The notes: generated from the sequence alone by a model not told the origin. DNA of 64,000 nt from an uncultured Parafilimonas sp. (GCA_903882935.1 CAIRZB010000108.1:1-64000), one strand, 5' to 3'. Counted from the stretch's first letter, positions 45,983 through 54,278 are shown. A program made the numbers and translations.

Positions 45983-46009
45983 AATAAAGGTACTAATAGT
46001 ACCTTTATT
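45983..46009. promoter_or_regulatory. Palindromic operator candidate of the abiE pair
   Basis: A 27-bp perfect inverted repeat with arms AATAAAGGTACT and AGTACCTTTATT around AAT. A further half-site TAGTACC overlaps the AbiEi start. AbiEi proteins bind inverted repeats at their promoter. As it lies between convergently facing genes' ends it could also act as a bidirectional hairpin for the E1 gene end. Confidence 0.65.
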
Positions 46010-46064
46010 AAAGTAATTTTAAACTATGATAGTTAGAATAACAAGGGGTGCAAGATAACTAGGA

Positions 46065-47432
46065 TTACGGCCAAAAGCTTCTAATAACGTCTTTTGTAAT
46101 TTCATTATTGCAGAACTCGCATTCTGGATTAGTGTGGCGACTTTGTTGAAGCCTGAAATTAGGACTCCTCCAAGGGCTGACCCGCCAATAATTATAAGGA
46201 AGGGGCATAATGTTATTAGATACAAAATTTAGCGCTAAAAAGGCACCAGCCAAACCGGATACAAACGCCAATGGGGCTAAAACCTGCTTATTCTCTTCTA
46301 TTTGTAATTTGCCTTCGCCACATAATTGTTTGAATAAAGTGTCATAAGCTAAACCCACAATTTCACTAGGCTCAACAGAATACTTTGCCGAAATTAGAAG
46401 CGCAGCATTTTCGTTAATAAATTGTTCACCAATTTGTTCTAAAGAAACGCCCAACTGGTTTGCAATATGTTTTTCATGAGCCTGCTCCTCCTGTTCTTTA
46501 TGGTAAATACAACCCAAACACGCTTTACCGTTTAATGGATTTTTGTGGTAATGTATTACTACTTCCTCAATGCGCGTAGTGGATGCATCAAATACTTCAC
46601 CAGGCAATTCATTTTGCAGATTGCGTCTTGCACGCCTGCTATCAACGCCTACAATTAGTTTTTTTAACCACGGCCCACCTTTTTTTGCAGCAGGGGCGTT
46701 TTGTAGCAATTCAGGTATTGGGAGGAGAGTTAATTGTGGAAACAATGGTTGCGAATGATAAATTAACGCATCGACTTTATTTTGTTCAATATCATCATTT
46801 GTGAAGAACAGGCATCTGTTCAGATTGCCACCGCTTACAATATCTGCATCTACAACATGCATTAGCCCTTTTACATTGAATTTTGAAAGGGCATATAAAA
46901 AGGAATTTCCAACAGCACCGGCGCCAGCCAAATAAGATTCCCCAACATCAATTTCAGTATCAAAAACCAACCGATTGGTAATGATCTTATCAAGTTCTAC
47001 ATTAATTTCATCTTCTATAAAAAAGGGGAGTTTTTCACCGGCCACCACTTTGACAACCAGTGCGGCTACATAGCAAGAAATTAGAAACGAAATGAAAGGG
47101 TGATGATTCTGTAAACTCCCTGAACTTCTCTTTAAAGAAATAAGGAAATTGTTTTTCTCCTGCTCACAAACAAAAACATGAGGCCCTGCTGTGCAGGGAA
47201 TGGCACCTCCTATAACAATCTCACAATTGTATGACAAATCAGGATTGAAGATATCAGAAACGTTTTCAAATGTTTTTTCAAGCACATCTATGCTACACTG
47301 TACTAAGTTCGTATCGGATTGCCCCCCTGTTATTAAAACAAAAGAACCTAATATCTTTTCTGCTTTTTCCTCAGAAACACCTAACAAGTTTTGCAAGGTC
47401 ATGCGGTTCTCTTTGGCAGCTTCTACATTCAT
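46065..47432 (-). CDS. E1-like (ThiF-family) activating enzyme of a ubiquitin-like system
   Basis: A 455-residue protein. Residues about 1-160 form a non-catalytic N-terminal region. The adenylation domain has AGAGAVGNSF at 169-178 (nucleotide loop), VVDADIVSGGNLNRCLFF (Asp and Arg near 195-206), GVDSRRARRNL and CLGC at 305-308, with CEFC near 440 for a structural zinc site. It should adenylate the C-terminal Gly of the Ubl and pass it to the E2. The catalytic Cys is not clear. It overlaps the JAB gene by 4 bases. Confidence 0.85.
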   Translation of the reverse strand: MNVEAAKENRMTLQNLLGVSEEKAEKILGSFVLITGGQSDTNLVQCSIDVLEKTFENVSDIFNPDLSYNCEIVIGGAIPCTAGPHVFVCEQEKNNFLISLKRSSGSLQNHHPFISFLISCYVAALVVKVVAGEKLPFFIEDEINVELDKIITNRLVFDTEIDVGESYLAGAGAVGNSFLYALSKFNVKGLMHVVDADIVSGGNLNRCLFFTNDDIEQNKVDALIYHSQPLFPQLTLLPIPELLQNAPAAKKGGPWLKKLIVGVDSRRARRNLQNELPGEVFDASTTRIEEVVIHYHKNPLNGKACLGCIYHKEQEEQAHEKHIANQLGVSLEQIGEQFINENAALLISAKYSVEPSEIVGLAYDTLFKQLCGEGKLQIEENKQVLAPLAFVSGLAGAFLALNFVSNNIMPLPYNYWRVSPWRSPNFRLQQSRHTNPECEFCNNEITKDVIRSFWP

Positions 47433-47875
47433 ACAACAATTATATTATTGTTTGATACTAGTTGCCATTTATTGCGCTTGCTTAAAACGAAAGTGGCAAC
47501 TGTTTTTTTAAAATTTGTTTCACCGGTTGAGGCGCAAAAATTAGGTAGCACAAGCGAATATGCATTCAAGTGGCGTATAATTGCCCAGGTGTCGTCTGCT
47601 CTCGAATAAAATGCCTCAAAAGGATGAGTATGAACCTGGGCAACTATCATAGTTCTACTAACCTTTAGCCTTTCTAACAGTTGCTTCATCCCCCCTTCGG
47701 GTATCCAAAAACGGTCTTTTTCGGTCTCCTGAATTGGCATAAAGACTTCTTTAACCAAATATTTTCCCGCTTCTTCAATGCCAAGCCACAAAACAACTCT
47801 TTCCTTATCAGGAGAATCTTTAAGGATTTCAACCGAGTTTTTTAGTAGCGGCGTAGGTATGTGTAGTTTAATCAT
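47429..47875 (-). CDS. JAB/MPN-type metallopeptidase (Ubl-processing)
   Basis: A 148-residue JAMM protein with VAQVHTHPFEAFYSRADD at residues 78-95, giving His82, His84, Ser91 and Asp94 for zinc and catalysis. A Glu near residue 25 would complete the site. It should trim the Ubl tail to expose Gly and can remove Ubl from targets, as in bacterial Bil/Bub pathways. It overlaps E2 and E1 genes by 8 and 4 bases. Confidence 0.85.
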   Translation of the reverse strand: MIKLHIPTPLLKNSVEILKDSPDKERVVLWLGIEEAGKYLVKEVFMPIQETEKDRFWIPEGGMKQLLERLKVSRTMIVAQVHTHPFEAFYSRADDTWAIIRHLNAYSLVLPNFCASTGETNFKKTVATFVLSKRNKWQLVSNNNIIVV

Positions 47876-48305
47876 TTGTTATTTTCCAAGCTTTCCAAAT
47901 CTGTGTTAATAATCCGCCTAAATCAAAGCCAGACTTTCCTTTATAATTATCCCAAAAGTCTTGCAGGTGACTAGGATGCGTGTGATACTCCAACGTGCCC
48001 GGAGTACACACAAAGGGGCGCTGTGTATTGGGATGAGGTCCTTGATGTAATACCCCTGATCCAGAGGGTGCTTTTACAAGGTAAGTGCCAGCGGCTGAAA
48101 GAAATTCAATTGAAGGCGGGCGTTCATTCCATTCATTGCATAACAACCTAACACGAAATGAATTGCGGCTCGGCTTACAAAACGTAATATCAAGAACTGG
48201 GAATGCCATTTCATTTATAGCCCAGTTTCGCAATTCTAACAGCCGAGCCGAATTCAAAGCGTTCACTTCACTTTCAAAAAGCGCCCGTGAAAGTGCGTTA
48301 TTCAT
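47868..48305 (-). CDS. E2-like conjugating enzyme
   Basis: A 145-residue protein read from ATG 48305, which overlaps the Ubl stop; a longer frame upstream is inside the Ubl gene and is rejected. It has the bacterial E2-like motif HPNTQRPFVCTPGTLEYHTHPS with the likely catalytic Cys100 and His108/His110, then LQDFWDNYKG. It should accept the activated Ubl from E1 as a thioester and conjugate it to a target. Confidence 0.8.
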   Translation of the reverse strand: MNNALSRALFESEVNALNSARLLELRNWAINEMAFPVLDITFCKPSRNSFRVRLLCNEWNERPPSIEFLSAAGTYLVKAPSGSGVLHQGPHPNTQRPFVCTPGTLEYHTHPSHLQDFWDNYKGKSGFDLGGLLTQIWKAWKITND

Positions 48306-48750
48306 ACCCCCCACCTCCAGCACTTGGCCCGTAATCAATACAGATTTTACCGGACAGCTTGTTTTCAAAATAGGAAAGCTCTGGGTTGATTTGATTGCCG
48401 TCAACCGTTGCTACCCATTTTTCAACAGAAACAATTTTCAACTCTCTTGCAGCAATAGCCAAAAAAACTTTTACTCTTTGGTTGCCGGGGATTTTGTCAA
48501 ACCCTTCTTTTGGCCAAGAGCCTGCAGTAGTTATAACCGCAACCTTTACATGGTCTTTTTCATGCTCGCGCTCTTCCTCACTTTCCATCTCTTCAATTTC
48601 CTCAGACAAACGGGAAAGCTTCTTTTTTTCGTAATCAACCTCTTCCTGAAGGTGCTGAATCTCTTCGCGCTCGTGGCGGATTTCTTCTTTAAGTTCATTC
48701 AGCCTGTCTTTTTCGTGCTCTTCTGAGCCATTTTTGTAATGTTCGTTCAT
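48298..48750 (-). CDS. Coiled-coil ubiquitin-like modifier (Ubl)
   Basis: A 150-residue protein. Residues about 8-65 are a Glu/Lys/Arg-rich coiled coil (IRHEREEIQHLQEEVDYEKK). The remaining 85 residues look like a beta-grasp domain (VKVAVITTAGSWPKEGFDKI, VKVFLAIAARELKI, WVATVDGNQIN) and end AGGGGYE. The Gly run followed by Tyr-Glu means the last two residues must be cut before activation, presumably by the JAB protein. It is the first gene of the operon and is controlled by a -7 box at 48817-48824. An N-terminal coiled coil is not typical of the best-known Bil Ubl proteins, which have one or two beta-grasp domains. Confidence 0.75.
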   Translation of the reverse strand: MNEHYKNGSEEHEKDRLNELKEEIRHEREEIQHLQEEVDYEKKKLSRLSEEIEEMESEEEREHEKDHVKVAVITTAGSWPKEGFDKIPGNQRVKVFLAIAARELKIVSVEKWVATVDGNQINPELSYFENKLSGKICIDYGPSAGGGGYE

Positions 48751-48816
48751 GTCCTTTTTTTTAAAATTTTAATAATAGCCATTTTAGCTAAAAAACGCAT
48801 CCATGGCTTCCTAGTA

Positions 48817-48824
48817 CAAAGATA
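48817..48824 (-). promoter_or_regulatory. -7 box of the Ubl operon promoter
   Basis: Minus-strand TATCTTTG fits TAnnTTTG, 67 bases before the Ubl ATG. The -33 position falls on the first operator-like palindrome. Confidence 0.6.
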
Positions 48825-48841
48825 CAAAACTCAAATAAAAT

Positions 48842-48932
48842 GTAAGTATTATTTACTTATTTATTATGTAAGTATTACTTACTATAATAATAATTAATAC
48901 AATTATTTTAAAATCATGTAACTTTCACTTAC
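48842..48932. promoter_or_regulatory. Three operator-like palindromes between the Ubl operon and the XRE gene
   Basis: GTAAGTATTATTTAC (48842-48856), GTAAGTATTACTTAC (48868-48882) and GTAACTTTCACTTAC (48918-48932) share GTAAGT-N3-ACTTAC, the middle copy perfectly. The first covers the expected -33 of the Ubl promoter, the last the -33 of the XRE promoter. The natural ligand is the XRE protein. Confidence 0.75.
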
Positions 48933-48941
48933 ATTTAAGGC

Positions 48942-48949
48942 TACATTTG
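48942..48949 (+). promoter_or_regulatory. -7 box of the XRE/ImmA promoter
   Basis: TACATTTG fits TAnnTTTG and lies 18 bases before the GTG start, so the leader is about 10 nt. Confidence 0.55.
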
Positions 48950-48966
48950 CTCCTAATAATAAACCA

Positions 48967-49332
48967 GTGCTTAGCAAGACCGAACAACAAGAATTTTATA
49001 ATCGCTTGGGGGACAAAATCCGCCTTTTGAGAGACGAAAAAAGCATTAAACAGGAAGCTTTGGCTAGTTATTTAGGTTTTACGAGGATATCAATTTCAAA
49101 TATTGAAACTGGTAAACAAAAAATTCAACTTCACACCCTTATTGACTTAGCCGACTATATGAATGTACCCGTTGAAGAAATTATTCCCGCCCTTAAAACA
49201 ATCAAAATAGAATCATCAGAAAAGCATAAATTGGAAAAAAAGATTTTAAACACGGAAATATCCAATAGACCATTAGCGGTTGAAAAAATCAAAGATTTTA
49301 TCAGGTTATCCACGTCAAAAAACAGCAAGTAA
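48967..49332 (+). CDS. XRE-family HTH repressor
   Basis: A 121-residue protein read from GTG. The HTH (DKIRLLRDEKSIKQEALASYLGFTRISISNIETGKQKI) is of the Cro/C1 type, and the C-terminal 45 residues are basic/helical and may be a dimer region or a cleavage target. It is coupled to the ImmA-like peptidase gene by a one-base overlap. By analogy with CapH/CapP-type pairs near CBASS and related defence loci it should repress the divergent Ubl operon until cleaved. Confidence 0.82.
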   Translation: MLSKTEQQEFYNRLGDKIRLLRDEKSIKQEALASYLGFTRISISNIETGKQKIQLHTLIDLADYMNVPVEEIIPALKTIKIESSEKHKLEKKILNTEISNRPLAVEKIKDFIRLSTSKNSK

Positions 49333-49874
49333 TGAACTTCGATAATCGATTCTTGGAAAAAGCCGAAGTGAAAGCTATCGAGCTGCTTGAAAAACTGAAA
49401 ATCTTGGCACCGCCCATCCCCATAAAAGAAATTGTAACGCAGTTGGGCTTACACCTGATAAGCTATGACCTTGGCGATGAAGTGTCAGGCATACTTGTAA
49501 TTGAAAATGATAAGGGAACAATTGGGTTTAATCCTAAAAATTCAAAAGTCAGGCAGCGCTTTACCATCGCTCACGAACTTGGGCATTATCTACTACATAA
49601 GCACGCAAGTAGTGAGGTTTTTGTCGACAAGGATTTTATTGTTAAATATAGATCGGCTAAGCAATACTCGTTTGCAGAAATTAAGCAGGAGCAGGAAGCG
49701 AATTTATTCGCTGCAGCGATATTGATGCCTAAAGAGTTGATTAAGGCTGAACTTTCAAAAAAAGATTATAACGACCTTTCAGAGACAGACTTTATCGCTG
49801 CCATGGCAAAAATCTTCGATGTTAGCATTCCCGCAATGACCTATCGAATCGCAAATTCTAATTTTTATTTTTAA
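49332..49874 (+). CDS. ImmA/IrrE-family zinc metallopeptidase
   Basis: A 180-residue protein with FTIAHELGHYLLHKH near residue 80 (HExxH) and EQEANLFAAAILMP as the third ligand region, the classical ImmA/IrrE arrangement. In this family the peptidase cuts or inactivates the partner XRE repressor on a stress cue such as single-stranded DNA. The cue for this pair is not known. Confidence 0.88.
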   Translation: MNFDNRFLEKAEVKAIELLEKLKILAPPIPIKEIVTQLGLHLISYDLGDEVSGILVIENDKGTIGFNPKNSKVRQRFTIAHELGHYLLHKHASSEVFVDKDFIVKYRSAKQYSFAEIKQEQEANLFAAAILMPKELIKAELSKKDYNDLSETDFIAAMAKIFDVSIPAMTYRIANSNFYF

Positions 49875-49920
49875 CGGCAAATCATATGCTATCAGCCTTT
49901 GGGCTGTATTAATCATGCGT

Positions 49921-51249
49921 TTATCCAATGACAGAACTTAAAGCATCATCCACATCCTTATGTATGAAGTTGGATTGGTAGCCGATAGTCGTTTGGACAT
50001 GTGCATGCCTGTATAGCTTTTGCAAAACTTGGATTGGGATACGGTCTTTGGAAATATTGCCGAATGTATGCCTGGCTATGTGCATAGTTAACGACTTCTC
50101 TATTTCAGCAGCTGGGGCGACATATTTATTTAAGAATTTATCATATCGGCTGGTGAGGTAATTTATCTGCCTTTCCAAGTAAAATTCATCATTCAAATAG
50201 GGCGAGTCCTTTAAATCAGGAAAAACAAAGTCATCATATGACCTTTTCAGTGGACGATATTTCTCCAATATCAGCAGTGCTTTCGCCGGTATTTTTAATG
50301 AATCGTCTTTGTCATTTTTCCCCATTGAATAATATAACCTGCCATCGCTTATTGAAGACCACCGTAGCGCAAAAGTGTCCGCTATCCTCATACCGGCAAA
50401 ATAATAGTTAAACAGCCAGATGTTTCTTGCATGGTCGAAACGTGCGTCCGTTAATACAACTTCTTCAAGCCGTTTTAATTCAGCTTCATTAAGCCCCTCT
50501 TTTTTCGAAGGGGGGAAATTTATTTTGATACCTTTTTTGCCAAACGGGGTTATTTCTTTAGAATCTATCACCTTGTTTTTATCAGCATGGGAGTAAACAG
50601 AACGTATAACGGAGAGATGGTTTACTATTGTTCTTTTGCCTTTATCACCGCAGGCTTTTAAATAGTTGCTAAATTTTTCTAACAAGCCGGGGGTAATAGT
50701 TGAGAAAGGTATATCCTTATTTAGAAGAAATTTTTCAAATATCTTATTTCGTTCTTCCTCAGTTAGTTTTTTATTTTCTTGCCTTTCTTTTTTTTCTTGC
50801 TCGGCGGTTTTTATTACCGGCTTGGGATTTAATATGAATTCCTTAAAATGCCTTATCCTTGGTTTGTTAGCTGTATATTGGTTGTATTTTTTTGCGTCTC
50901 TTAATCCTTCCAAATACGAAAATGCTTGCGCAAAGAACATTTTTTCAGCCGGTGGCTTAATAGTTTCTTTTACTTCGGCGGCGGTAACGTTCTCATTGGC
51001 GGTTTCGAGTTCTACTGAATTGTTACTTACTTCTGACTTTTTCTTTAAAAGATAGTTATTCAACCGTACTGAATTTGGGTGGGACTTTTTAACTTTTTGG
51101 TTTACCGCGTCCCAATCTGCTTCCGCCACATCATGGCCGGTGTGGACAATTGATGATTTCCTATTTTTTATTATTTGTATCACGATAGGACGGGTACCGT
51201 CCTGATTTGCACGTTTGCGTAAAATGATTTTGATTGACGCGGCAGACAT
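49921..51249 (-). CDS. Bacteroidota-type tyrosine recombinase (integrase of the element)
   Basis: About 442 residues from the preferred start at 51249 (MSAASIKIILRKRANQDG). The N-terminal arm-binding domain is followed by a SAM-like core-binding domain (residues 120-225) and a catalytic domain with Arg in GMRIADTFALRW, HIARHTFGNIS, HAHVQTTIGYQS containing the nucleophilic Tyr. An upstream start at 51306 would read through the TGGTCGAACAA repeats and is less likely. It lies about 150 bases inside attR and presumably acts on the tRNA-Phe site. Confidence 0.9.
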   Translation of the reverse strand: MSAASIKIILRKRANQDGTRPIVIQIIKNRKSSIVHTGHDVAEADWDAVNQKVKKSHPNSVRLNNYLLKKKSEVSNNSVELETANENVTAAEVKETIKPPAEKMFFAQAFSYLEGLRDAKKYNQYTANKPRIRHFKEFILNPKPVIKTAEQEKKERQENKKLTEEERNKIFEKFLLNKDIPFSTITPGLLEKFSNYLKACGDKGKRTIVNHLSVIRSVYSHADKNKVIDSKEITPFGKKGIKINFPPSKKEGLNEAELKRLEEVVLTDARFDHARNIWLFNYYFAGMRIADTFALRWSSISDGRLYYSMGKNDKDDSLKIPAKALLILEKYRPLKRSYDDFVFPDLKDSPYLNDEFYLERQINYLTSRYDKFLNKYVAPAAEIEKSLTMHIARHTFGNISKDRIPIQVLQKLYRHAHVQTTIGYQSNFIHKDVDDALSSVIG

Positions 51250-51284
51250 ATACAATTGGTTTGTCTGATAAAGATACAAATGTT

Positions 51285-51307
51285 TGGTCGAACAATGGTC
51301 GAACAAA
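51285..51307. repeat. Tandem TGGTCGAACAA repeat near the right end
   Basis: Same 23 bases as 7164-7186, 46 bases from attL and 96 bases from attR respectively. It overlaps the integrase promoter region, so it may act in recombination and in autoregulation. Confidence 0.7.
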
Positions 51308-51402
51308 TTATGTTTTTTTATGAAATCACCTGAATCAATATTTTTATTAATAATTGATTATCAATCATATTAATTCATATTAAACCATTTAAAACCATTT
51401 AC

Positions 51403-51452
51403 CAAAGGACTGAAAATCCTTGTGTCGCCGGTTCGATCCCGGCTCACACCAC
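51403..51452 (+). other. Right attachment site (attR), duplicate of the tRNA-Phe 3' part
   Basis: Identical to 7069-7118 over 50 bases. The upstream half of the tRNA is missing, so this is not a tRNA gene but the second attachment core. Confidence 0.9.
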
Positions 51453-51457
51453 CATCA

Positions 51458-51488
51458 AAGGCCTCAACAGTAATGTTGGGGCTTCTTT
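51458..51488 (+). terminator. Original host terminator of tRNA-Phe
   Basis: AAGGCCTCAACA, loop GTAA, TGTTGGGGCTT and a T-rich tail follow attR directly, as a terminator would follow an uninterrupted tRNA gene. Confidence 0.65.
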
Positions 51489-51644
51489 ATGTACTTCGAT
51501 GCTGTAGGGGGGCAGCAATCAAGTAAAATTTATGGGAGATGAATAATTAAGCAAAGACAACTGAACCTTCAAACTGTAAGCCGACTATCACAGTACCGCC
51601 CTATTTTAAAAATGCGATTAACAATGCTCATTCTTAACTCCGTT

Positions 51645-52451
51645 TCAAAACAATTGTAACCGAATCATCGTATCAAGCATATTATATTTTGAAATTCTTA
51701 AATAACGGCTTTCAGGCGAAGTAGTATCTACTACAAAGTCGCAATCATTAATTTTTCCGTAAAATTCGTTGGAGTAATAAAACTTATCAGCACCCAGAAG
51801 CTTGAATCGTAACTTGGTTTCGTAGTCGCCATTTTTGGGCAAATGGGTAACGAATGAATTAGCGGTTTTCGGCGGAAAGGGCTTGTCATAATAGCTATTG
51901 CCGCAACGGCTAAAGCGCCAATATTGTACGGGTAACCACTGCCCGCTTTTTGATAGTGCTTGCATGATACATATGTAGCTACCGTCCTGCATTTGAACAG
52001 AAACAGTATCATCTGTATTATTGACGATCCAAATCTGGTTTTGCTGTTGGTTATTTGTTTTGTGGACGGAGTCCGCTTGCTGTTTATATGCAATACGCTC
52101 TTGCAACACTTTGGCCATCTTTTGTTTGGGTGTCATTATTTCCCATGCATCATCTTTGTTCAAATATGTAAATGTGTCAAGTTCATTAGATTGCTCTCTT
52201 AAAAATTCTTCCCAAGATGATATGAAGTTTGTTGGCCTCAAATTAGTATCAACTAAAATTTGGAAGCTATTGCCGAGGGTTAGGTTATTAGGTATTGGCC
52301 CATCGCCGCCATACTCATACCAAGCATGCTCCATAAGACCATGTGCGCAATCAAAGGTTTCATTGGGGGTATTGAACGCACTGCTTGTTTTAACGTCACG
52401 TGTAAACAGTAAAATTATTAACCCGCAAGTAAGCATAGTATTGTTGGCCAT
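51645..52451 (-). CDS. Hypothetical exported protein
   Basis: A 268-residue protein with a short hydrophobic N-terminus (MLTCGLIILLF) that may be a signal peptide or anchor. The second half is beta-rich (NQIWIVNNTDDTVSVQMQDGSYICIMQAL and later GDYETKLRFKLLGADKFYYSNEFYG). No known motif. It is outside the integrated element. Confidence 0.6.
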   Translation of the reverse strand: MANNTMLTCGLIILLFTRDVKTSSAFNTPNETFDCAHGLMEHAWYEYGGDGPIPNNLTLGNSFQILVDTNLRPTNFISSWEEFLREQSNELDTFTYLNKDDAWEIMTPKQKMAKVLQERIAYKQQADSVHKTNNQQQNQIWIVNNTDDTVSVQMQDGSYICIMQALSKSGQWLPVQYWRFSRCGNSYYDKPFPPKTANSFVTHLPKNGDYETKLRFKLLGADKFYYSNEFYGKINDCDFVVDTTSPESRYLRISKYNMLDTMIRLQLF

Positions 52452-52554
52452 CGCTTGTTTATATTAGGATGAAAATTCCCGGTTTTTCCACAAAATACCC
52501 GTCATTTAAAAGCGGTCTGGGTTTGTGGATGTTTTGTTGGCATTCTATCCCCCC

Positions 52555-53591
52555 TCAATACAACTTTGGTGCGGTATTCAACATCGGAAACTGCCTTTGG
52601 TGCCAGTACGGGTAGGCGGGCAGTATATCGCTGGCTGCGTCTAATTTTTTCAATTGGTCAATGGTTAGCTGCCAGCCGGTGGCACCCAGGTTTTGTTTCA
52701 ACTGCTCCTCGTTGCGCGCACCTATGATGATGTTGTCAACCGTGGGGCGTTGCAGCAGCCAGTTTAGGGCAATTTGTGCCAAGGTTTTGCCGGTTTCCTC
52801 AGCCACCTCATCCAGCACGTCTACAATTTTGTACAAGCGTTCATCATCGGCCGGTGTACCCAACACGGGGCTACCTCCCTGAACAACGCGTGCATCTTTG
52901 GGCATCTCCATATTGCGGCGGTATTTGCCGGTTAGTTTACCGCTGGCCAGGGGCTCCAAACAATGGTACCCACTTTTTGGTCAATTCCGAGCGGCATCAG
53001 CTCCCATTCAAAATCCCGGTTTAGGAGCGAGTAGTAGCTTTGCTGGGCAACATAACGGCTCCAACCATACCGCTCAGAAACGGATAGCGACTTCATTAAA
53101 TGCCAACCAGAGAAATTGGAGCAGGCGATATACCGTATTTTACCCGCCTGCACCAGGCTGTCCAACGCTCTCAAGGCTTCTTCCACCGGCGTATTGGCAT
53201 CAAACCCATGTAGGTGGTAAATGTCAATATGGTCTATGCCGAGGCGTTGTAGGCTGCCTTCGCAGGATTTTATGAGGTTAAACCGCGACGACCCAAAATC
53301 GTTCATCTCCGCCGACATAGGGAAGGTGGCCTTGGTTGATACCAACACCTTGTTTCTTAACCCCGCAATAGCCTTGCCGAGTATTTCTTCAGCCGCAACG
53401 GTGGAATATACATTGGCCGTATCAAAAAGCGTTACCCCGGCATCCAGGCACAGGTTTACCATGCGGGTGGCTTCTTCCACCTGGGTGCTGCCCCACGCCT
53501 TAAAAAAATCGTTGCCTCCGCCAAATGTGGCGGTGCCAAAACTTAATACCGGTACCCTTAACCCCGACCCGCCTAATTGCCTGTATTCCAT
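52555..53591 (-). pseudogene. Aldo/keto reductase, frameshifted
   Basis: The N-terminal part (53591-52932) has the AKR features LSFGTATFGGG, Asp in DTANVYSTVAAEEILG, Lys in VSTKATF and IDIYHLHGFD. The C-terminal part (to 52555) carries LASGKLTGKYRR and the NADP-binding IIGARNEEQLKQN. They are joined if one base is added in the 4-G run at 52950-52953: coding AGCCCCTGG would be AGCCCCCTGG, giving WSPLASGKL. It is a single-base indel in a homopolymer, so either a recent inactivation or a sequencing error. Intact length would be about 345 residues. Confidence 0.8.
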
Positions 53592-53865
53592 GATGGTGTT
53601 GTTTATGCTTTTATGTGTGGTGTTGTGCTACTCACCGCCAGTTTATTGAATGCTAAAATTCGATAAATCTTTTGAATCGCAGATAGTTCCTTTTTAAAAA
53701 AAGGGACTGTGCATTTATTACTATTATTTTACTTTTGTAAGGCAAGGCGGAACGCCCGCATTTAACCATTGGCAGGCGAAACGGATAATTTGCCTGCCTT
53801 GTAAATTTGCGAGGCAAAGCCCTAATGTTATTGGGAGCATTGTTAAACTACACGATATTTAAACC

Positions 53866-54192
53866 ATGAAAAAATACAAGCCAACAATTACGGGCAACCT
53901 AGACATATTTATTATTGACAATGAAGAAGACCATGATGGCGAAATACAAAAATGGCGGGATATTTTAATTCATGGTGACCCAGAAGGCTTACGATCGTTG
54001 GCCGCGCTTTTAATAAAAATGGCGGATATAAACCAAAACGATGTTGTTGACCTTCCAACAGGGGCAAGAGAGCATATACACCTTAGGCCGGATGATGATT
54101 TAAGCAATAGCTCGGAAAACGTGATCATCGGAAGATTAGATGCAAAAGGTACAGGTGCTTTTTATGACAGATACATTCCCCTTAACCAATAA
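53866..54192 (+). CDS. Imm32-like immunity protein candidate
   Basis: A 108-residue protein with the pattern GDPEGLRSLAALLIKMADINQNDV, then GAREHIHLRPDDDLSNSSENVIIGRLDAKGTGAFYDRYIP. This resembles the Imm32 group (GDPEGLRxLA core and HxHL). No toxin gene is seen nearby. Family assignment is from memory of the motif only. Confidence 0.5.
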   Translation: MKKYKPTITGNLDIFIIDNEEDHDGEIQKWRDILIHGDPEGLRSLAALLIKMADINQNDVVDLPTGAREHIHLRPDDDLSNSSENVIIGRLDAKGTGAFYDRYIPLNQ

Positions 54193-54278
54193 CTTCAAGC
54201 TGAAACATACCGCCTATTATAGCCACAATTGTTGCACAAACATGGTGGCATGGTTACATTATCATAGCCAATATAGGC

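Larger units (their letters stand above)
7069..51452. mobile_element. 44.4-kb composite integrative and mobilisable element in tRNA-Phe
   Basis: A perfect 50-bp direct repeat of the tRNA-Phe 3' part bounds the unit. Inside lie a tyrosine recombinase next to the right end, a MobF relaxase, a coupling protein, a second integrase, an IS110 insertion and several defence systems. No complete type IV secretion apparatus (VirB4 or similar) is present, so the element is more likely mobilisable than self-transmissible, unless the pilin-like proteins replace part of it. Modules of different apparent origin make it a mosaic. Confidence 0.85.

Noticed and set aside
47868-48404. Longer E2 reading frame starting at 48404
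   Set aside because: The extra 33 codons lie wholly within the Ubl coding sequence; ATG 48305 gives the usual short overlap.
49921-51306. Integrase start at 51306
   Set aside because: The extra 19 codons run through the tandem repeats that also occur at the left end, so they are more likely regulatory DNA.
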